Assembly (NCBI GenBank): GCA_027569505.1
Contig: JAPDFF010000082.1
Span: 1 to 64,000 of the forward strand
Length of the DNA stretch: 64,000 nucleotides
Direction: 5' to 3'
From: Chloridium humicola
Taxonomy: Eukaryota; Ascomycota; Sordariomycetes; Chaetosphaeriales; Chaetosphaeriaceae
Below are positions 43,051 through 53,957 of the stretch, piece by piece. Below the pieces are notes generated by a model. It had not been told where the DNA came from. It searched no databases and saw nothing but the letters and a program-made list of their open reading frames with translations. The translations under genes and the position numbers were made by a program. Position 1 is the first letter of the stretch. Every line of letters starts with the position of its first letter.

Positions 43051-43481
43051 ATGGTCCAGAAGTACAACATCTTCGGCACGCAGGTTGCCTCCCAATACGT
43101 CAGTCATCCCAATTGAAAGCCGACACAAGACTCCTCGCCCGGTTTCCCTTTCTCCCGAGAACCCCCGATGCGCGATCGATCCGATACATGATCCACCTAC
43201 CCAGACAGAACATTGGGCTAACATCCGACGACGCTGCAGCTGGCGATGGGTGTCCTCGGCACAATGTTCGGCGGTATCTATGCCATGACCGGCGGCAGCG
43301 CGAAGACCCCGGCCGCTCCCCCGATCAACGCCTCCAGCCCCGACGAGGCCGACTTCATCAAGTACACTCACCCACTTTCGCGTCTCAGCTTCGAAGGACA
43401 CGATTTTCTGACACAATGCACAGGAAGTTCATTGAGCAGGCGGATTCGGCGGAGAAGAAGGAGGGCGAGGCTAAGCACTAG
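43051..43481 (+). CDS. ATP19: ATP synthase subunit k (Atp19)
   Basis: Three small exons, 43051-43098, 43240-43361 and 43424-43481 (TAG), give 75 residues. Donors are GTCAGT and GTACAC (both weaker than usual); the acceptors are CAG, and CTAAC lies before the first. Subunit k is a one-helix peptide of the dimeric mitochondrial F1Fo-ATP synthase. The protein starts MVQKYNIFGTQVASQY, has one transmembrane helix (LAMGVLGTMFGGIYAM) and a short hydrophilic tail with DEADFIKKFIEQADSAEKKEG. Length and helix position match the fungal family (68-75 residues). The small exons escape simple frame scans, but the frame is exact across both introns. Confidence 0.9.
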
Positions 43482-43818
43482 AGTGGTGGACATCGGACGA
43501 GGTCGCCGCGAGGGCATCCCACCCCTTGTACAAGTATAGCGGGCGTTCAATGGGAGCATCATTGCCTGGAGCTTGGACACCATATCCAAATTGCGAACCC
43601 TTTTCCCGTTCAAATATGTTTTGGTCTTCATCTCATGGGGTGAGGCTCATGGGCAGGCATTGGATCTAGTCACGCTGAACTCAACGATCACCAAGGCAGA
43701 ATGGGGGAGGAAACAATTTATTCCACCAGCTCAACAAAGTTACTGACGCCCTTGGGTACCTTCAATAGGACGCAAACGCCAAAGATCCCCCATCAACGCC
43801 ATTCTCCGTCAATTCCCA
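43482..43818. other. Convergent 3' flanks of ATP19 and the next minus-strand gene
   Basis: No gene seen. The ATP19 frame happens to stay open about 50 codons after its TAG, but the protein already has the family length. Confidence 0.6.
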
Positions 43819-44631
43819 TCACTCAAAATGATCGCCATCCGGCTTCTTGCCATCGACCGTGCGCAAGTACTTCTCGTCCATCTCAGCCCTCATAGCACGG
43901 ACCTTGGCCTCGGCCTCTGCAAGCTATTAAGAGAAGCAAGTCAGCACGCAATCACAGCAAAACCGAACGGTAGAAGCAACTCATACCTTGGCCTTCTGCT
44001 CTTCAGTGAAGTGCGGCGTCATGATCTCCAGCAGGGCGTCCAGGCGAATTTGCACCGCGCCAGTTGCCTTCTTGGCGTCGGTGCGCACCTAGCGCATCCA
44101 ACCCTCCAAGTCCTTGGCGTTCTCCTGCTCGATGACGGTGTTGGCGTAGACGATGTACATGTCGTTGTCCAGCCGCATCAGCGACGCCGCGGTGAGGTAC
44201 TTCATTTCCGCCGCGTTGTCGGCGACGGCGGCGGCGACGGTGAGGCCCTGCGCCTTCTTGACTTTCTGGCTCAGGGTTTCCACCGCATCCTTCACAGGGA
44301 CGGGGGCGCCGTTCCCCATGGGATTGGCGAGGAAGGCGGGGGAGACACCGAGCGAGCGGGCGACGCGACGGAGGGGTCCTGCGTGATGGATGGTGAGCAC
44401 AATGCGGGACGGAAGAGGTTTGTGTGTGGGATGAACAAAAAGAAAACAATAGATGGAGGGAGGGGATGAGAAGGGAAAGTGTTGAGAAGGGAAAGGACGA
44501 AACTTACCTGAGGACGAAGAGCGAGACCGTGAAAAGCCGCGTCGGATCCTGTCATCTGCACCCGTCAGCAGGCGAACCAACTGGTAAGTCTCATCAAGCT
44601 GCCACGCGAAAAGTGTCATATCCAGCGCCAT
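43819..44631 (-). CDS. Unknown protein, frame interrupted by one in-frame TAG
   Basis: Exons 44631-44508, 44378-43987 and 43923-43819 (TGA) join in frame over introns 44507-44379 (GTAAGT) and 43986-43924 (GTATGA donor, CTGAC branch). The only defect is a TAG at 44091-44089, between EGWMR and VRTDAKKATGAVQ. Sequence on both sides reads as coding, and the second intron lies beyond it, so the two parts belong to one gene. No intron that removes the TAG and keeps the frame could be found. The product (about 205 residues without counting the TAG) has a basic N-terminus, an Ala/Lys helical stretch (SQKVKKAQGLTVAAAVADNAAEM), and a C-terminal coiled coil (EEQKAKLAEAEAKVRAMRAEMDEKY). The start is uncertain: a better-context ATG at 45102 with GTAAGT after six codons (MGTSQS) could splice to 44580 in frame through a 504-base intron. 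Family not recognised. Confidence 0.5.
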
Positions 44632-45102
44632 TCCCTCCGGGAAGGGGTAGCTTCCGGCCCCCACGACCCAATCGTGCAACGCTAATCCTAATCCCACCAG
44701 GCCCTGGGAGTTTGGGCAATGGGGATGTTGAAATGCCGCCTCTGCTTGACAAGAACAGAATAACCCCCTGTGGTCGGCGGCCGCCCGGCCATTTCCTGCA
44801 CGACGCTTTATTGAGAATGCGAGGGAATTGGCACCGCCTGGGAAAACGCACTACAACGCGCGCCGGGGTGGGCCCCGGGGACACGCTGGCGCGAGCCATG
44901 GACGACTCGAGGGGACGTGATGACGATCGACGCGCTTCCGACCCGGCAATGATGTCTAGGCAGAGCGGAGATCGACTCAGTCGTCCAAGAGCGGTGTAAA
45001 TGATTACATCCCAGGCGGTTGTTTGCTCATGCGGGAATCTGACACCAAGGCTGGCAAAGCGATGCGGATGCGGGAGTGACTTACCGACTGCGAGGTGCCC
45101 AT

Positions 45103-45472
45103 GGCAATGGTAGAGGTCGTGAGGAAGGGAAAAAAAAAAAAAAAAAAGAGGAGGAAAACTCGAGGGAACAGTCGCAACGAATTGTTACGAGCGGGAGTGA
45201 TGTTGCGTGCTGGGAAGAGAATATGAGAGGAAGGCTGGTGGTGGAGGGTGATTTTATACTTGGGGGAAGTTGGTCTGTGCACACCTGCAAAGTTTCAACA
45301 TTGCAAAAAGTCTCGCTTTTTTCTATTCAGAACGGTCGCTTCTATTGTCGCCTTATTTTTTGCTATTGTCGTCGACCGTGAATAGGGAATATCGGGACTT
45401 GCTCGCGTTGCAGACCCACTTTTCCCGAACCTCAGCACCCGGGACCCACCCGACCACCAGCAGGCAAGAACT
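45103..45472. other. Short intergenic region with an 18-base A run
   Basis: No gene seen. An uninterrupted run of 18 A lies at 45130-45147 on the plus strand, a T tract just upstream of the alternative start at 45102 of the preceding minus-strand gene, perhaps part of its promoter. Confidence 0.55.
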
Positions 45473-45688
45473 TCAGGACGCGCGGCGCACCATCTTCATC
45501 TTTTGGGCGGCGGCGGCGGGGCGCGGCGGCGCGGGGGTGGTGGAGTCGTCGACTGCCGGCTTGGCGGCAAGGGCGGGGGTGGCGACGGGAGCGGCGGCAG
45601 GGGTCTTGCCCGGCTTGGCGGCCGGGGCCTTGGCGGGTCTGCGCCCGCGGCGCTGCTTTTTGTGCTTCATGCTGCGGTTGCGCGGCAT
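45473..45688 (-). CDS. Small basic Ala/Pro/Lys-rich protein, unknown
   Basis: A 71-residue frame with ATG at 45688 and TGA stop. It begins with a strongly basic stretch (MPRNRSMKHKKQRRGRRP), then Ala/Pro/Lys repeats (PAKAPAAKPGKTPAAAP), and ends MKMVRRAS. The composition resembles histone H1-like tails or small ribosome-associated proteins, but no family is recognised. Codon use is very GC-rich (third position mostly C or G) as in neighbouring genes. The complementary strand is open too, which lowers confidence. Confidence 0.45.
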   Translation of the reverse strand: MPRNRSMKHKKQRRGRRPAKAPAAKPGKTPAAAPVATPALAAKPAVDDSTTPAPPRPAAAAQKMKMVRRAS

Positions 45689-45750
45689 TGTGATTTTGCT
45701 GGGAAAAAAAAAGGGCGGGAGAGAAAGGTGCGTGAAATGAGATCGGGATT

Positions 45751-46133
45751 TTGGGGTATGATGGTTTTTTTTGTGTTTGCGGACTGAACTTTGCGCGCCA
45801 CCGCCTCAAGACCAAGCTCCACCTGCTGGAGAAGAAGGTGGTGGGGATGGAGAAGTGCGAGAAGCAGCTGGGCCGCGCGCTGCAGCAGCTGGATTCGGCG
45901 AGGACCCGGATTGATGAGCTGAATGCGGCGATGAAATACGTGTTGGGGCAGGTGCCGCATGGGGGGCAGTATTTTGATCAGGTTAGTGGGTTCTTTGAGG
46001 CTGTGGTTTACGAAGATGCGTGAGGATGAGTTTGCTAATGGGTTGCGGGACACAGAACATTGGGTCGTGGCGCCAGTGGACAAGGTCGATGTGGGAGTGC
46101 CCTGCGAGGAAGGGGGATGTGAGGAAGTGGTGA
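45751..46133 (+). CDS. Coiled-coil protein fragment lacking a clear start
   Basis: Exons 45751-45981 and 46056-46133 (TGA) join over a 74-base intron with GTTAGT donor, CTAAT branch and CAG acceptor. The first exon encodes an amphipathic helix (KLHLLEKKVVGMEKCEKQLG, then RALQQLDSARTRIDELNAAM), the second a short Trp/Arg-rich tail (NIGSWRQWTRSMWE). The open frame reaches up to a TTG at 45751 but has no ATG before 45847. One base upstream of the coding block is a run of eight T (45765-45772). A ninth T would join the ATGs at 45737 and 45758 to this frame. Either the gene starts at 45847, or a homopolymer error or real frameshift broke it. Family not recognised. Confidence 0.4.
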
Positions 46134-47082
46134 TGGGAGGGTGGGTATGGTTTAGAAGGGAGTTTGTGCTGGGTTGAGGGCTGCGTTTGCTTGAGGATAG
46201 GTTGGAGGCGTATAGGGGAAGGATGTTGATGGCGTTGGGGGGGCTTTTGCAAGCACATCACAATGGGAGCAGGCGTGTGGGAGTTTTGGCGGTCGTCAGA
46301 CTGGGATATGATATTGGCTTGAGGAATAAACACAACCGAGAACTCGGATTACCACCATGCTGACTGCCGCTCCATCGTGCTGGTGGGGATTGCCGAACCG
46401 AGTGCGCCTGAGTGGTCGTCCCGCGAACCAAGGCAATGTTGTAGCTGCACCTACCGAGGGCATACCATTCTTGAAAAGCCGCTCTATTTGTTCCGTTTCT
46501 GCTGCGTCCTCTGGCTTGCCAATCTAATGCCCCCGACATCTCCGTCTGAACCTTCTCCTTGTGACTGCGCTGATGGAAGAACAAGGCCTTTGAGAGATAG
46601 AATTCTGGGCTTGAATGGGCTTTTTAAACAAGACGATGCGACACTTGCAGCCTTCAGGTTTCGTGCTAAAGACCTGGAGTCGACTTTGTCCCATCAAAGT
46701 GACCTGGCCCTTGGAGTCCCATGGGAAGGAGCGAGAAAGAAATTTCGAAGGTTTCCCGCGCGCTTGGCCAGGATCTCGCAAGCGCACCTTCCGCAGCCAG
46801 CATTTTCTGCACTGACCTGTATGTATAATGTCCCTTCCATTTTTGAACCCAAGATGCCAGGCACCTGCAAGAAACAGGCGGCTTCGCCTACCTGGCAAGC
46901 GGAAACACCAACTGATCCTCCAGCTAAATCCCAGGCTTTACTCCAGTCAACATCTTCAATTCCCTGGTCTCCTCGTCATCCAGTCATTCAACAGGTCCTA
47001 CGCTCCTCCCAGTCTTCTCTCGTCTACACCTCGCTTTGGTGGCGCATCTAGCTTGAGTGTTTGTACTGCGGCGCTCTTGAAC
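46134..47082. other. Region without a supported gene
   Basis: A 224-codon frame at 46377-47051 (+) and parts of minus frames are open, but they begin at non-ATG codons or have Cys/Arg/Ser/Pro-rich, low-quality composition and no domain. I treat the region as intergenic; it may contain the promoter of the lactonase-like gene. Confidence 0.5.
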
Positions 47083-48580
47083 ATGGTCTGGACTGTAACA
47101 TCACCGGGCAAACTGGCGACGCCATCAGGCCGGCATTGGCAACAGGTGCCTCTACACCAATGCCCAGTTGAGGTGACACAATCTGCAGTCTGCTCGCTTT
47201 GTCGTGGGCCGTGTTTTCCGTGGGACGGGAAACGCTGGGAGAGGAACAAGTCTCCTGAATCTAATCTTTTACAGGTTTTAGATCCCCGAGCAGCAGCCAT
47301 CGACAACCTTCTCAGGTAAGCAGTCCTTCCAGCTGTGTTTTCTACGCCATAGAGAGCGCGGATCTTTGACTCGAGTTTGTGAAGCAGTGGTCCTCCAAAG
47401 CCTCTGGGTGCGAAGAGCGCGGAGTAGCTCTCCATCGCCCAGTATGCACCGGGCCTGTCGTCCATCATCGGCCCAACACCTCGATTCTCCACGCTTTTCG
47501 ACCCCCGTAACCTACCCGCACCAATCACATACGAGCTCAGAGCCTGTTTCTATCAACCCAAGACCGACGGGTTATACCTCACCACTCTGCGGCGCTCCGG
47601 GTCCGAGCCATCAAAAGTTGTCATGCTCGCCATCGGCTTCGCCCGTCACGCTTGTGGTCATGTCACGGACTGCGATTTTGTAGAGCACGAGCCGCCACTT
47701 CTAATTCCCTACCCCACGAAGGGGGCTCCCAAGAGCGATGCTGGTGTCTTCTGCTCCGAACTTGCCCCAGGAAGTTTGGGCGGCCTTTACGGCGTTCCAC
47801 CAGCGATCGGACAGCCGCTGGCAACGAACTACTTTGGCCGTGGGTTCAACTCGGTGTACGATGTTGCGTTTGCCAACGACAGCTCGATGTGGTTTCTCGA
47901 CTCCGGAACTGTCGCCTTTGGAGGTAGCTCCAAAATAAAACCCATCCTTCCCAGCGGAGTGTACCGACGAAGCTTCTCCGGCAATGTTCGCATGATGGCA
48001 GCGGATTTGGTTTCCCCCATGGGGCTGGCGTTCGGCCCGGAGGAGAAGACATTGTACGTTTCAGACGTGGTCCACTTGAATACATCGGAGAAAGAAGAGT
48101 GAGTCCATATTTTGTCCCTTCGAGCTCAGCCCGGCCAATGCTAACAATCACTCCCAGTTGCCGCGCCTCTGCAATCATCTACGCATTTGATGTGATCCAG
48201 CGAGATGGCGCGCCCTTCCTTTCCGTCAAACGGGTCTTTGCTCAACCACTCAGTCCCAGATGTTGGGGGATCGTTTGCGACAAACAAGGTAATGTCTTTG
48301 CAGCCTGCGGGGATGGCGTCGAGATCTGGAGCCCGGCAGGTTCGATCCTTGGTGTCATCCGAACGCCCTGTATGTCTCCTCCGGACCACGAGAGGGCCTT
48401 TCGTCTCTTTCTAACTCCTATCCAGGGCCCGTCCTCTCGCTCTGTTTTGGAATGAACGAACTCTTCTTCTGTGCGGCAGAGCGGGTGTGGAGAGTTCCGT
48501 TGCCGTACTCGACCTCTCAGGATCACCGGGAACACCGGCAGAGGAGCAGTTGGGTTGGTACGATGTCGAACGACGAGTAG
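47083..48580 (+). CDS. SMP-30/lactonase-like beta-propeller protein with in-frame TAG
   Basis: The downstream part is clear: exons ending at 48098, 48158-48369 and 48426-48580 (TAG), with introns 48099-48157 (GTGAGT, CTAAC, CAG) and 48370-48425 (GTATGT, CTAAC, CAG). SMP-30/gluconolactonase-type enzymes hydrolyse lactones or related esters using a metal in a six-bladed propeller. Signatures: CFYQPKTDGLYLTTL (first blade), FNSVYDVAFANDSSMWFLDSG, SPMGLAFGPEEKTLYVSD and GNVFAACGDGVEIWSPAGSILG. The metal-ligand region WFTDP is altered to WFLDSG. The 5' part is uncertain: an exon ending at 47315 (VLDPRAAAIDNLL), open back to the ATG at 47083, splices in frame (72-base intron, GTAAGC) to 47388, but this passes one TAG at 47425-47427. 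Frame agreement on both sides suggests a nonsense codon in a real gene. Otherwise translation starts lower, for example at the ATG at 47623. Confidence 0.55.
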
Positions 48581-48892
48581 TCTTTGCGGGCCAGCGGAAC
48601 GCTACACAGGCAAGATTGCAGCTTGTCTCTCGAGCGATGCGAGGTGGGAAACGCGTACGGGGATGTTGTTGGCTGGAGGCTGTCAGCGTCGATCGTGTTT
48701 GACCAAGGGGCTCTATTTTTAACACCTTGGGAGCAAGTAATCTTTAGGGTATCAGTCAATAACTAGCGATTGTGTTGCTTGAAAGGACGACCGTCGGGTC
48801 TCTGAAGTGAGGTTGACCCTGCCCCTGAGTGGACAAACATCGACCCCAACCCTGACATGGTTTTTGTCTCCGAGCAATCATGTCAGTTCTCT
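48581..48892. other. Convergent 3' flanks of the lactonase-like gene and PMC1
   Basis: No separate gene. After the TAG at 48578 the lactonase-like frame stays open for about 60 codons to another TAG. Confidence 0.55.
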
Positions 48893-51800
48893 CTAGTTTT
48901 CACTTTTATCACCACTTGGCCCTGCACTGCGAGTCCTCCTGGTTACATGCCGCTCAGAGACGGGTGACATGGCTCCGATGCTCGCAGCCAACAGACCTGG
49001 CATGCTGAAAGCTGACCACATCGTTGACTTGGTGCGCCTTGGTCGGCCGGTGTCACCATCACCCCGACTTGGCTTAATTGCAAGAGCCTCGCTCAGTGCC
49101 GCGATCCGGCCTCCACGCACCCGCTTAAGAAATGCAAGGTCATCCCTCACCGCGAACATGGCACTGCCGAGATCCCGACCAGTCGCTGAGGCGGCAGCCC
49201 CATCTCCAGTACCGTGACCCGCCTCCTCATCCGACTCCTGGGCACGTTTCCGCCCCCAGCGCGGCCACCTCGGCAGCCGCCGCACACAAGCCCTCACCCA
49301 GCCGTCCGGAACCATGCGGATGAGGATACCGACCGGAATCGACATGAAGCCAAGCACGAGCGAGATGGCCCACTGCACGCCGGTCAACCGCAGCACCACG
49401 AACGCCGCCCCGCCGACGAAGACAATGAGGACCTGTCCGGCCACCATGATGCTCATCATCAGCATGAACAGGTGGTTCCGGTGCAGCCCCTCGAAGATGT
49501 TGAGCTTGTTGTCGATGCGCCGGCTGTTAACAAGCTTGAAGATCTGCATAAACACAAACGTATTGAACACCAGCGTCCGTAACTGCGGTTCCGGATACCG
49601 CAGGAAAGATGGTCCCCCAAAATGCAACGTCAAACACACCACCAGCTGATACACCGCCTGCCCCATGATCATCTTCCACATGGTCAGCGTAATAAGCGGC
49701 GCCCTCCTCGGCTCCGGGACCCGGTCCAACAAACTCCCATTCGGCGGATCCGTCGCCAACGCCAGCGCCGCGAACGTGTCCATAATCAGATTCACCCACA
49801 GCAACTGAATCGCATTCAACACGGACCTCTCCTCGGCACTCGCCACCGCCGACACAAACGTCAACACCACCGCCGTAATGTTGACCGTAATCTGAAACTG
49901 CAAAAACTTCTTCACCGCATCGTTGATCGCTCTGCCCCAAGCAAGCGCATGCACTATCGACGAAAAATTGTCGTCCATCAGAATAATATCCGACGCCTCC
50001 TTCGCCACCTCGGTCCCCATCACCCCCATCGAAAACCCAACATCCGCCGCCTTCAGCGCGGGGGCATCATTCGTCCCGTCCCCTGTCACGGCCACAACCT
50101 CCCCAAGCCCCTTCAACACCTCCACCAACACCCTCTTATCATCTGGACTCGACCTCGCCAGAACCTTCAACCCCTTAACAACCCCACGGCGTTGCGCGTC
50201 ATCCAGACGCCGGAACTCCGCGCCATCCATTATTGATACGCTGCTGCTGTTGTCGTGCTCGGAGTCGGAAGTGAGGATCCCGCACTCGCGCGCGATGGCT
50301 CTTGCTGTCTCGACCTTGTCGCCCGTGACCATCTTCACGGCCACAGACGCGCGGTGGCAGGCGTGTACTGCGGCGGGGACTCCGGGGCGGACTGGGTCTT
50401 GGATTGCGAGGGTGGCTAGGTAGGTTAGGGAGTGGAGGAAGGGGGGCGGCTCTGGGGGGTTGATAGAGGGGGAGGAGGGGGAGGAGGGGGAGAAGGAATG
50501 GGAAGATGATGGTGGTGGGTTTTTTTCCGAGGGTGGGGATGATTGTGGTGGTGGTGGGGGCCAGGTGTCGAGGTCAAGGTAGGCGAGGGCGAGGGTGCGG
50601 AGGGAGAGGGTGGCGTACTTGGTTACGGTGGTCGAGATGGTGGTTTTGGTTGTTTCTTGGAGGGGGGTGGGAGAGAGGGGCTGGATGGGATCGGTGAGGG
50701 CGTTGGTGCAGTGGTTGAGGATGACTTCTGGGGCGCCCTTGACGAGAAGGCGGTATTTGTTAGTGTTGGGGAGGCGGATGACGGAGCCCATACATTTGCG
50801 GCGCGAGTTGAAGGGGAAGACTTGGACGACAGGGTGGTTGGCGCGCTCGGTGGCGAGGGGGCCAAGGGTTAAGCTCTGTTTTGCCCAGTCGAGAAGCGCG
50901 GTTTCGGTTTTGGTGCCGATAAAAACAGGCTGACCGTTTTCTTGGCCTTCAAAGGCGGTTGTGTTGATTGCGATGGATTCCTTTACGAGCTCGCGGATCT
51001 CGGGGTGGACGGTGGATGCAAGCTCAGCGGTTGAGAGCGGTGATGCATTATTACCGTCCGAAGGGGGAAAGTTTCCATCACCAAAAGTGACACCTCGCGT
51101 GCCCAGACTCCCCGCAACAACAGTCATGACATTCTGTGTAAGCGTTCCAGTCTTGTCGGAACAGATGACGGTCGCGTTGCCCATGGTCTCGCAGGACTGC
51201 AGATGCCGCACGAGGTTGTTCTCTCTGGTCATCTTCTTGGTGGCGAACGCGAGGGAGAGCGTCACGGCCAACGGCAGACCCTCTGGCACGGCGACCACAA
51301 TGATGGTGATGGCCGTGATGAGGATGCGGAGAAAGTTCTGCCCCTTTTCCTCGCCGCTGGCTGGGTTTCCCGAAAGCCGGGCAAGGAACTCGAGGAAGAG
51401 CACGGTGAAAAGGAGCAGCCCTGCCGCGCTCCCGAGTTTGGCAATATACCCTGAGTCTTGTTAGCATTATACACTGAAGGGAATGTTGGAGCTGGCTTCT
51501 TACCAGCAAGCACGTTGAGCCTCGCCTGCAAGGGCGTCATACCCGGGTCGTTGCGGAGCGCCATCATGGTTCGTCCAAAGCTAGAATGCGGCCCAACCGC
51601 CGTCACCAGAAACCTCCCTACGCCATCTAACACCCTAGCCCCAGAGAGCAAGAAGGGATCCAGCTTCCCCGAGTCAACACCCCCCTCCCGCAGAGCCCGC
51701 TCAACCTCCCCAGCAGGCATCTTTTTCACAACATCCGACTCCCCCGTCGACGACGACTCATCACAACTAACATTATACCCCTCAATCAACACCCCATCCA

Positions 51801-52763
51801 CCGGAACCACATCCCCCTGCTCCAACACCATAACATCCCCCACCAGCACATCACGCACCGACACCCTCCCCTCCCTCCCGGACCTCACAATCGTCACGAA
51901 CCGATCCTCCTTCTTCTGATTCAACCTCCGAAACTGCCTCTCCTTCTGCCAGTCATTCAACGCCCCAACCAACACCACCACAAGTATCGCCACAATAATC
52001 GCCACACCCTCAATCCACTCAACCTTTGCCCCTCTCTGGCCCTCCTTCTCAGAATGCCCGCCGGAGAAGGTCTGGTAGAGGCCCAGTGCGAGCGAGATGG
52101 CGGCTGCGAAGCTGAGGAGGATGAGCACACGGTCGTGCAGCGCGATCCAGGCGAGCGCGAGGAAGGATTTGGATTCGCGGTCCGGGAGGAGGTTGGTGCC
52201 GAAGATGCGGCGCCGAGTGAGGAAGGGCGTGGGGTTGGGGTGTTTGTGGGGGAGGGGGAGGGGGAGGGGGAGGGGGTGGGGGTGGGACTCGTGGGAGGGG
52301 TTGGGGTGGTTGGGTTTTGGGGTGGTGTTGGAGGCATTTGGGCTTTCTTCTGGAGTTAAGATGGTTTCGTCGATACTTAGGCCTGCGTGGACGTCGGTTC
52401 TGAGGCCGCGTTCTAGCCCCGGTAAGCCGCCGAGTGCTTGGAGGGCCGCGACGGATTTTGGTTCTATCAGCTTCGAGAGCTGTTCCGGGCTGAGGTCGAA
52501 AGGATTGTTCTCGATGTTGAAGGGGCCGTCTTGCCCAAGGTTTGTCTGTATGTTCGACGGCGCATGTTCTTGGTGAGACGGCGTTGAAGGTAAATCAGGG
52601 GCTGGGTATGAGATAAAGTTAGTGAAAGTCAACTGGAAATACGGATTTTTGATTTCAAGAGAAGAGAGCTCCTACCAGGCCTGCAACCAGCCACACCGGT
52701 GTCAATATTTACATGAGGAGTATTTGTGGGTAGCGGATATTTATCGGGGGGTTTTTCGTCCAT
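48893..52763 (-). CDS. PMC1: Vacuolar-type Ca2+-transporting P-type ATPase (PMC1-like)
   Basis: Exons 52763-52676, 52601-51504 and 51450-48893 (TAG) give 1,247 residues. Introns 52675-52602 (GTAGGA donor, CTAAC branch) and 51503-51451 (GTAAGA donor, GCTAAC) keep the frame. The first 29-codon exon supplies the only ATG. PMC1/PMCA pumps use ATP to move Ca2+ out of the cytosol, in fungi into the vacuole. Visible: N-terminal membrane pair near residues 170-250, actuator motif CDESSSTGESD, membrane helix 4 with VAVPEGLPLAVTLSLAFATKKM, phosphorylation site CSDKTGTLTQN (about residue 490), nucleotide-binding KGAPEVIL, MVTGD, hinge TGDGTNDAPALKAADVGF, and helices 5-10 starting NITAVVLTFVSAV. The PEGLP motif distinguishes PMCA/PMC types from PMR1. 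A Pro-Leu repeat (encoded near 52245-52290) and a Pro/Ser insertion in the N-domain are unusual. The C-tail lacks a clear calmodulin site. Confidence 0.94.
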
Positions 52764-53222
52764 TGTGGTTCAGAACGCAACTTGTGTGGCACCGTCATTG
52801 TTTAATGGGAAGTAATAAGTCTGCTGGCTTCTACTTCATCCAACAGCATAATATATCAAGTGTATACAACAGGGTCACCATGTATTGCAGTCGCGTGGTT
52901 GAGAGATTGAATGTGCTTTGGGCAAGGGGCGAAGTCTTGGCCTGACGTCCCTTTGACGGAATGGTCGAGGCTGTGCAAGTCTTGGAGCTCGGGGGTGGCA
53001 AGTAAACAGGAACCAATAGAGCTTTTCTTTGTCTTCAGCTTTTGAAGCAGTATTTGATGACAGACTGCAGTTGTGGACAATATGCGCTGGGCCAAATGGC
53101 GTCAGTCAAACGCCATCATGGCCATGCATCCGGATCTCAAGCGCTAGCCACTAAGGAATCAGACAACTGAAACGCCAAATTGAAGATTCCCACTCAGCGC
53201 TGTGATAGTTCCTACCAGCAAC
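52764..53222. promoter_or_regulatory. Divergent promoter region PMC1 / RING-H2 gene
   Basis: 459 bases between divergent starts. I looked for a Crz1-type calcineurin element (GNGGCKCA) and saw no exact match. Less GC-rich than its surroundings. Confidence 0.5.
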
Positions 53223-53957
53223 ATGCCCGCCGCCGCCCTTCAGCCACCAGACGCCCTTTCCTTCGTCAATAGCCGTGGCAGCAACGCGGCTAATGCAAAG
53301 CCACCGCAGTGGATGGGCTTCATCTTTTTCGGCGCCTTCGTGTTGGTACTGGTCATCTGCTTCTCCATCATGTTCATGTAGGTTGCCTGTTGATTTGATT
53401 TAATTGCTCGTGTTAGTTCCGACACACTTACACGGATTGGACAAAGTCACCAAGTCAGGTTGCGGAGATTGAGAACAGCCCATTTCGCCAGGGCCACCGC
53501 GGATCCCGAGATGCCAACAAGAGACCGCCAAAATGGCATCATCCTAGTGACGCGTCGCCCAACAACTCCAGACTTCATCGAGCCGGCCCAGACTTACAAA
53601 CAGTTGCGGGCTGATGTTGTTGCAGCCCACATCCTGCCCGACCAATGCGGACAGTCAGTTGAATGGTAAGTTCCCCATGATCTTTTGAGTTGTCTTGATA
53701 TTTTCCATGTTCACAGGCAGTATTTTGATACCTAATCACTTTGTTTCAACTCGCATAGTGTCATCTGCCTCGAAGGCTTTCAGGATCAGAGCTTGGTCCG
53801 TACGTTGCCATGTCACCACCTTTTCCACGCTGAGTGTATTGCGAGCTGGTTCCTGAAACACCACAATACCTGTCCGATATGCAAGGCTCCGTATCAGAGG
53901 GAATCTGAAGGGATAGCTCTGCCGGCGGAGCCACCGAGGGCGATGGTGATGCTCTGA
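53223..53957 (+). CDS. Membrane-anchored RING-H2 ubiquitin ligase
   Basis: Exons 53223-53377, 53459-53665 and 53759-53957 (TGA), 186 residues. Donors GTAGGT and GTAAGT and acceptors CAG and TAG keep the frame. A single transmembrane helix lies near residues 33-52 (MGFIFFGAFVLVLVICFSIM). A complete RING-H2 finger lies near residues 120-162: CVICLEGF, then LPCHHLFHAECIASWF and NTCPICKAPY, with the Cys3-His2-Cys3 spacing of an E3 that binds an E2. The layout (short N-terminus, one helix, cytosolic linker, RING near the C-terminus) is common among fungal endomembrane ligases of the Tul1/ATL-like kind. The exact substrate and compartment are unknown. The first intron falls at the end of the membrane helix. 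Confidence 0.88.

Noticed and set aside
46377..47051. 224-codon plus-strand frame
   Set aside because: Irregular Cys/Arg/Ser/Pro-rich composition, no domain, no splice partners; likely chance opening.
46998..47528. 176-codon minus-strand frame opposite the lactonase-like 5' region
   Set aside because: It lies antisense to exons that join in frame to a recognisable propeller; composition is not family-like.
49622..50236. 204-codon plus-strand frame inside PMC1
   Set aside because: His/Arg/Pro-rich antisense shadow of the ATPase exon.
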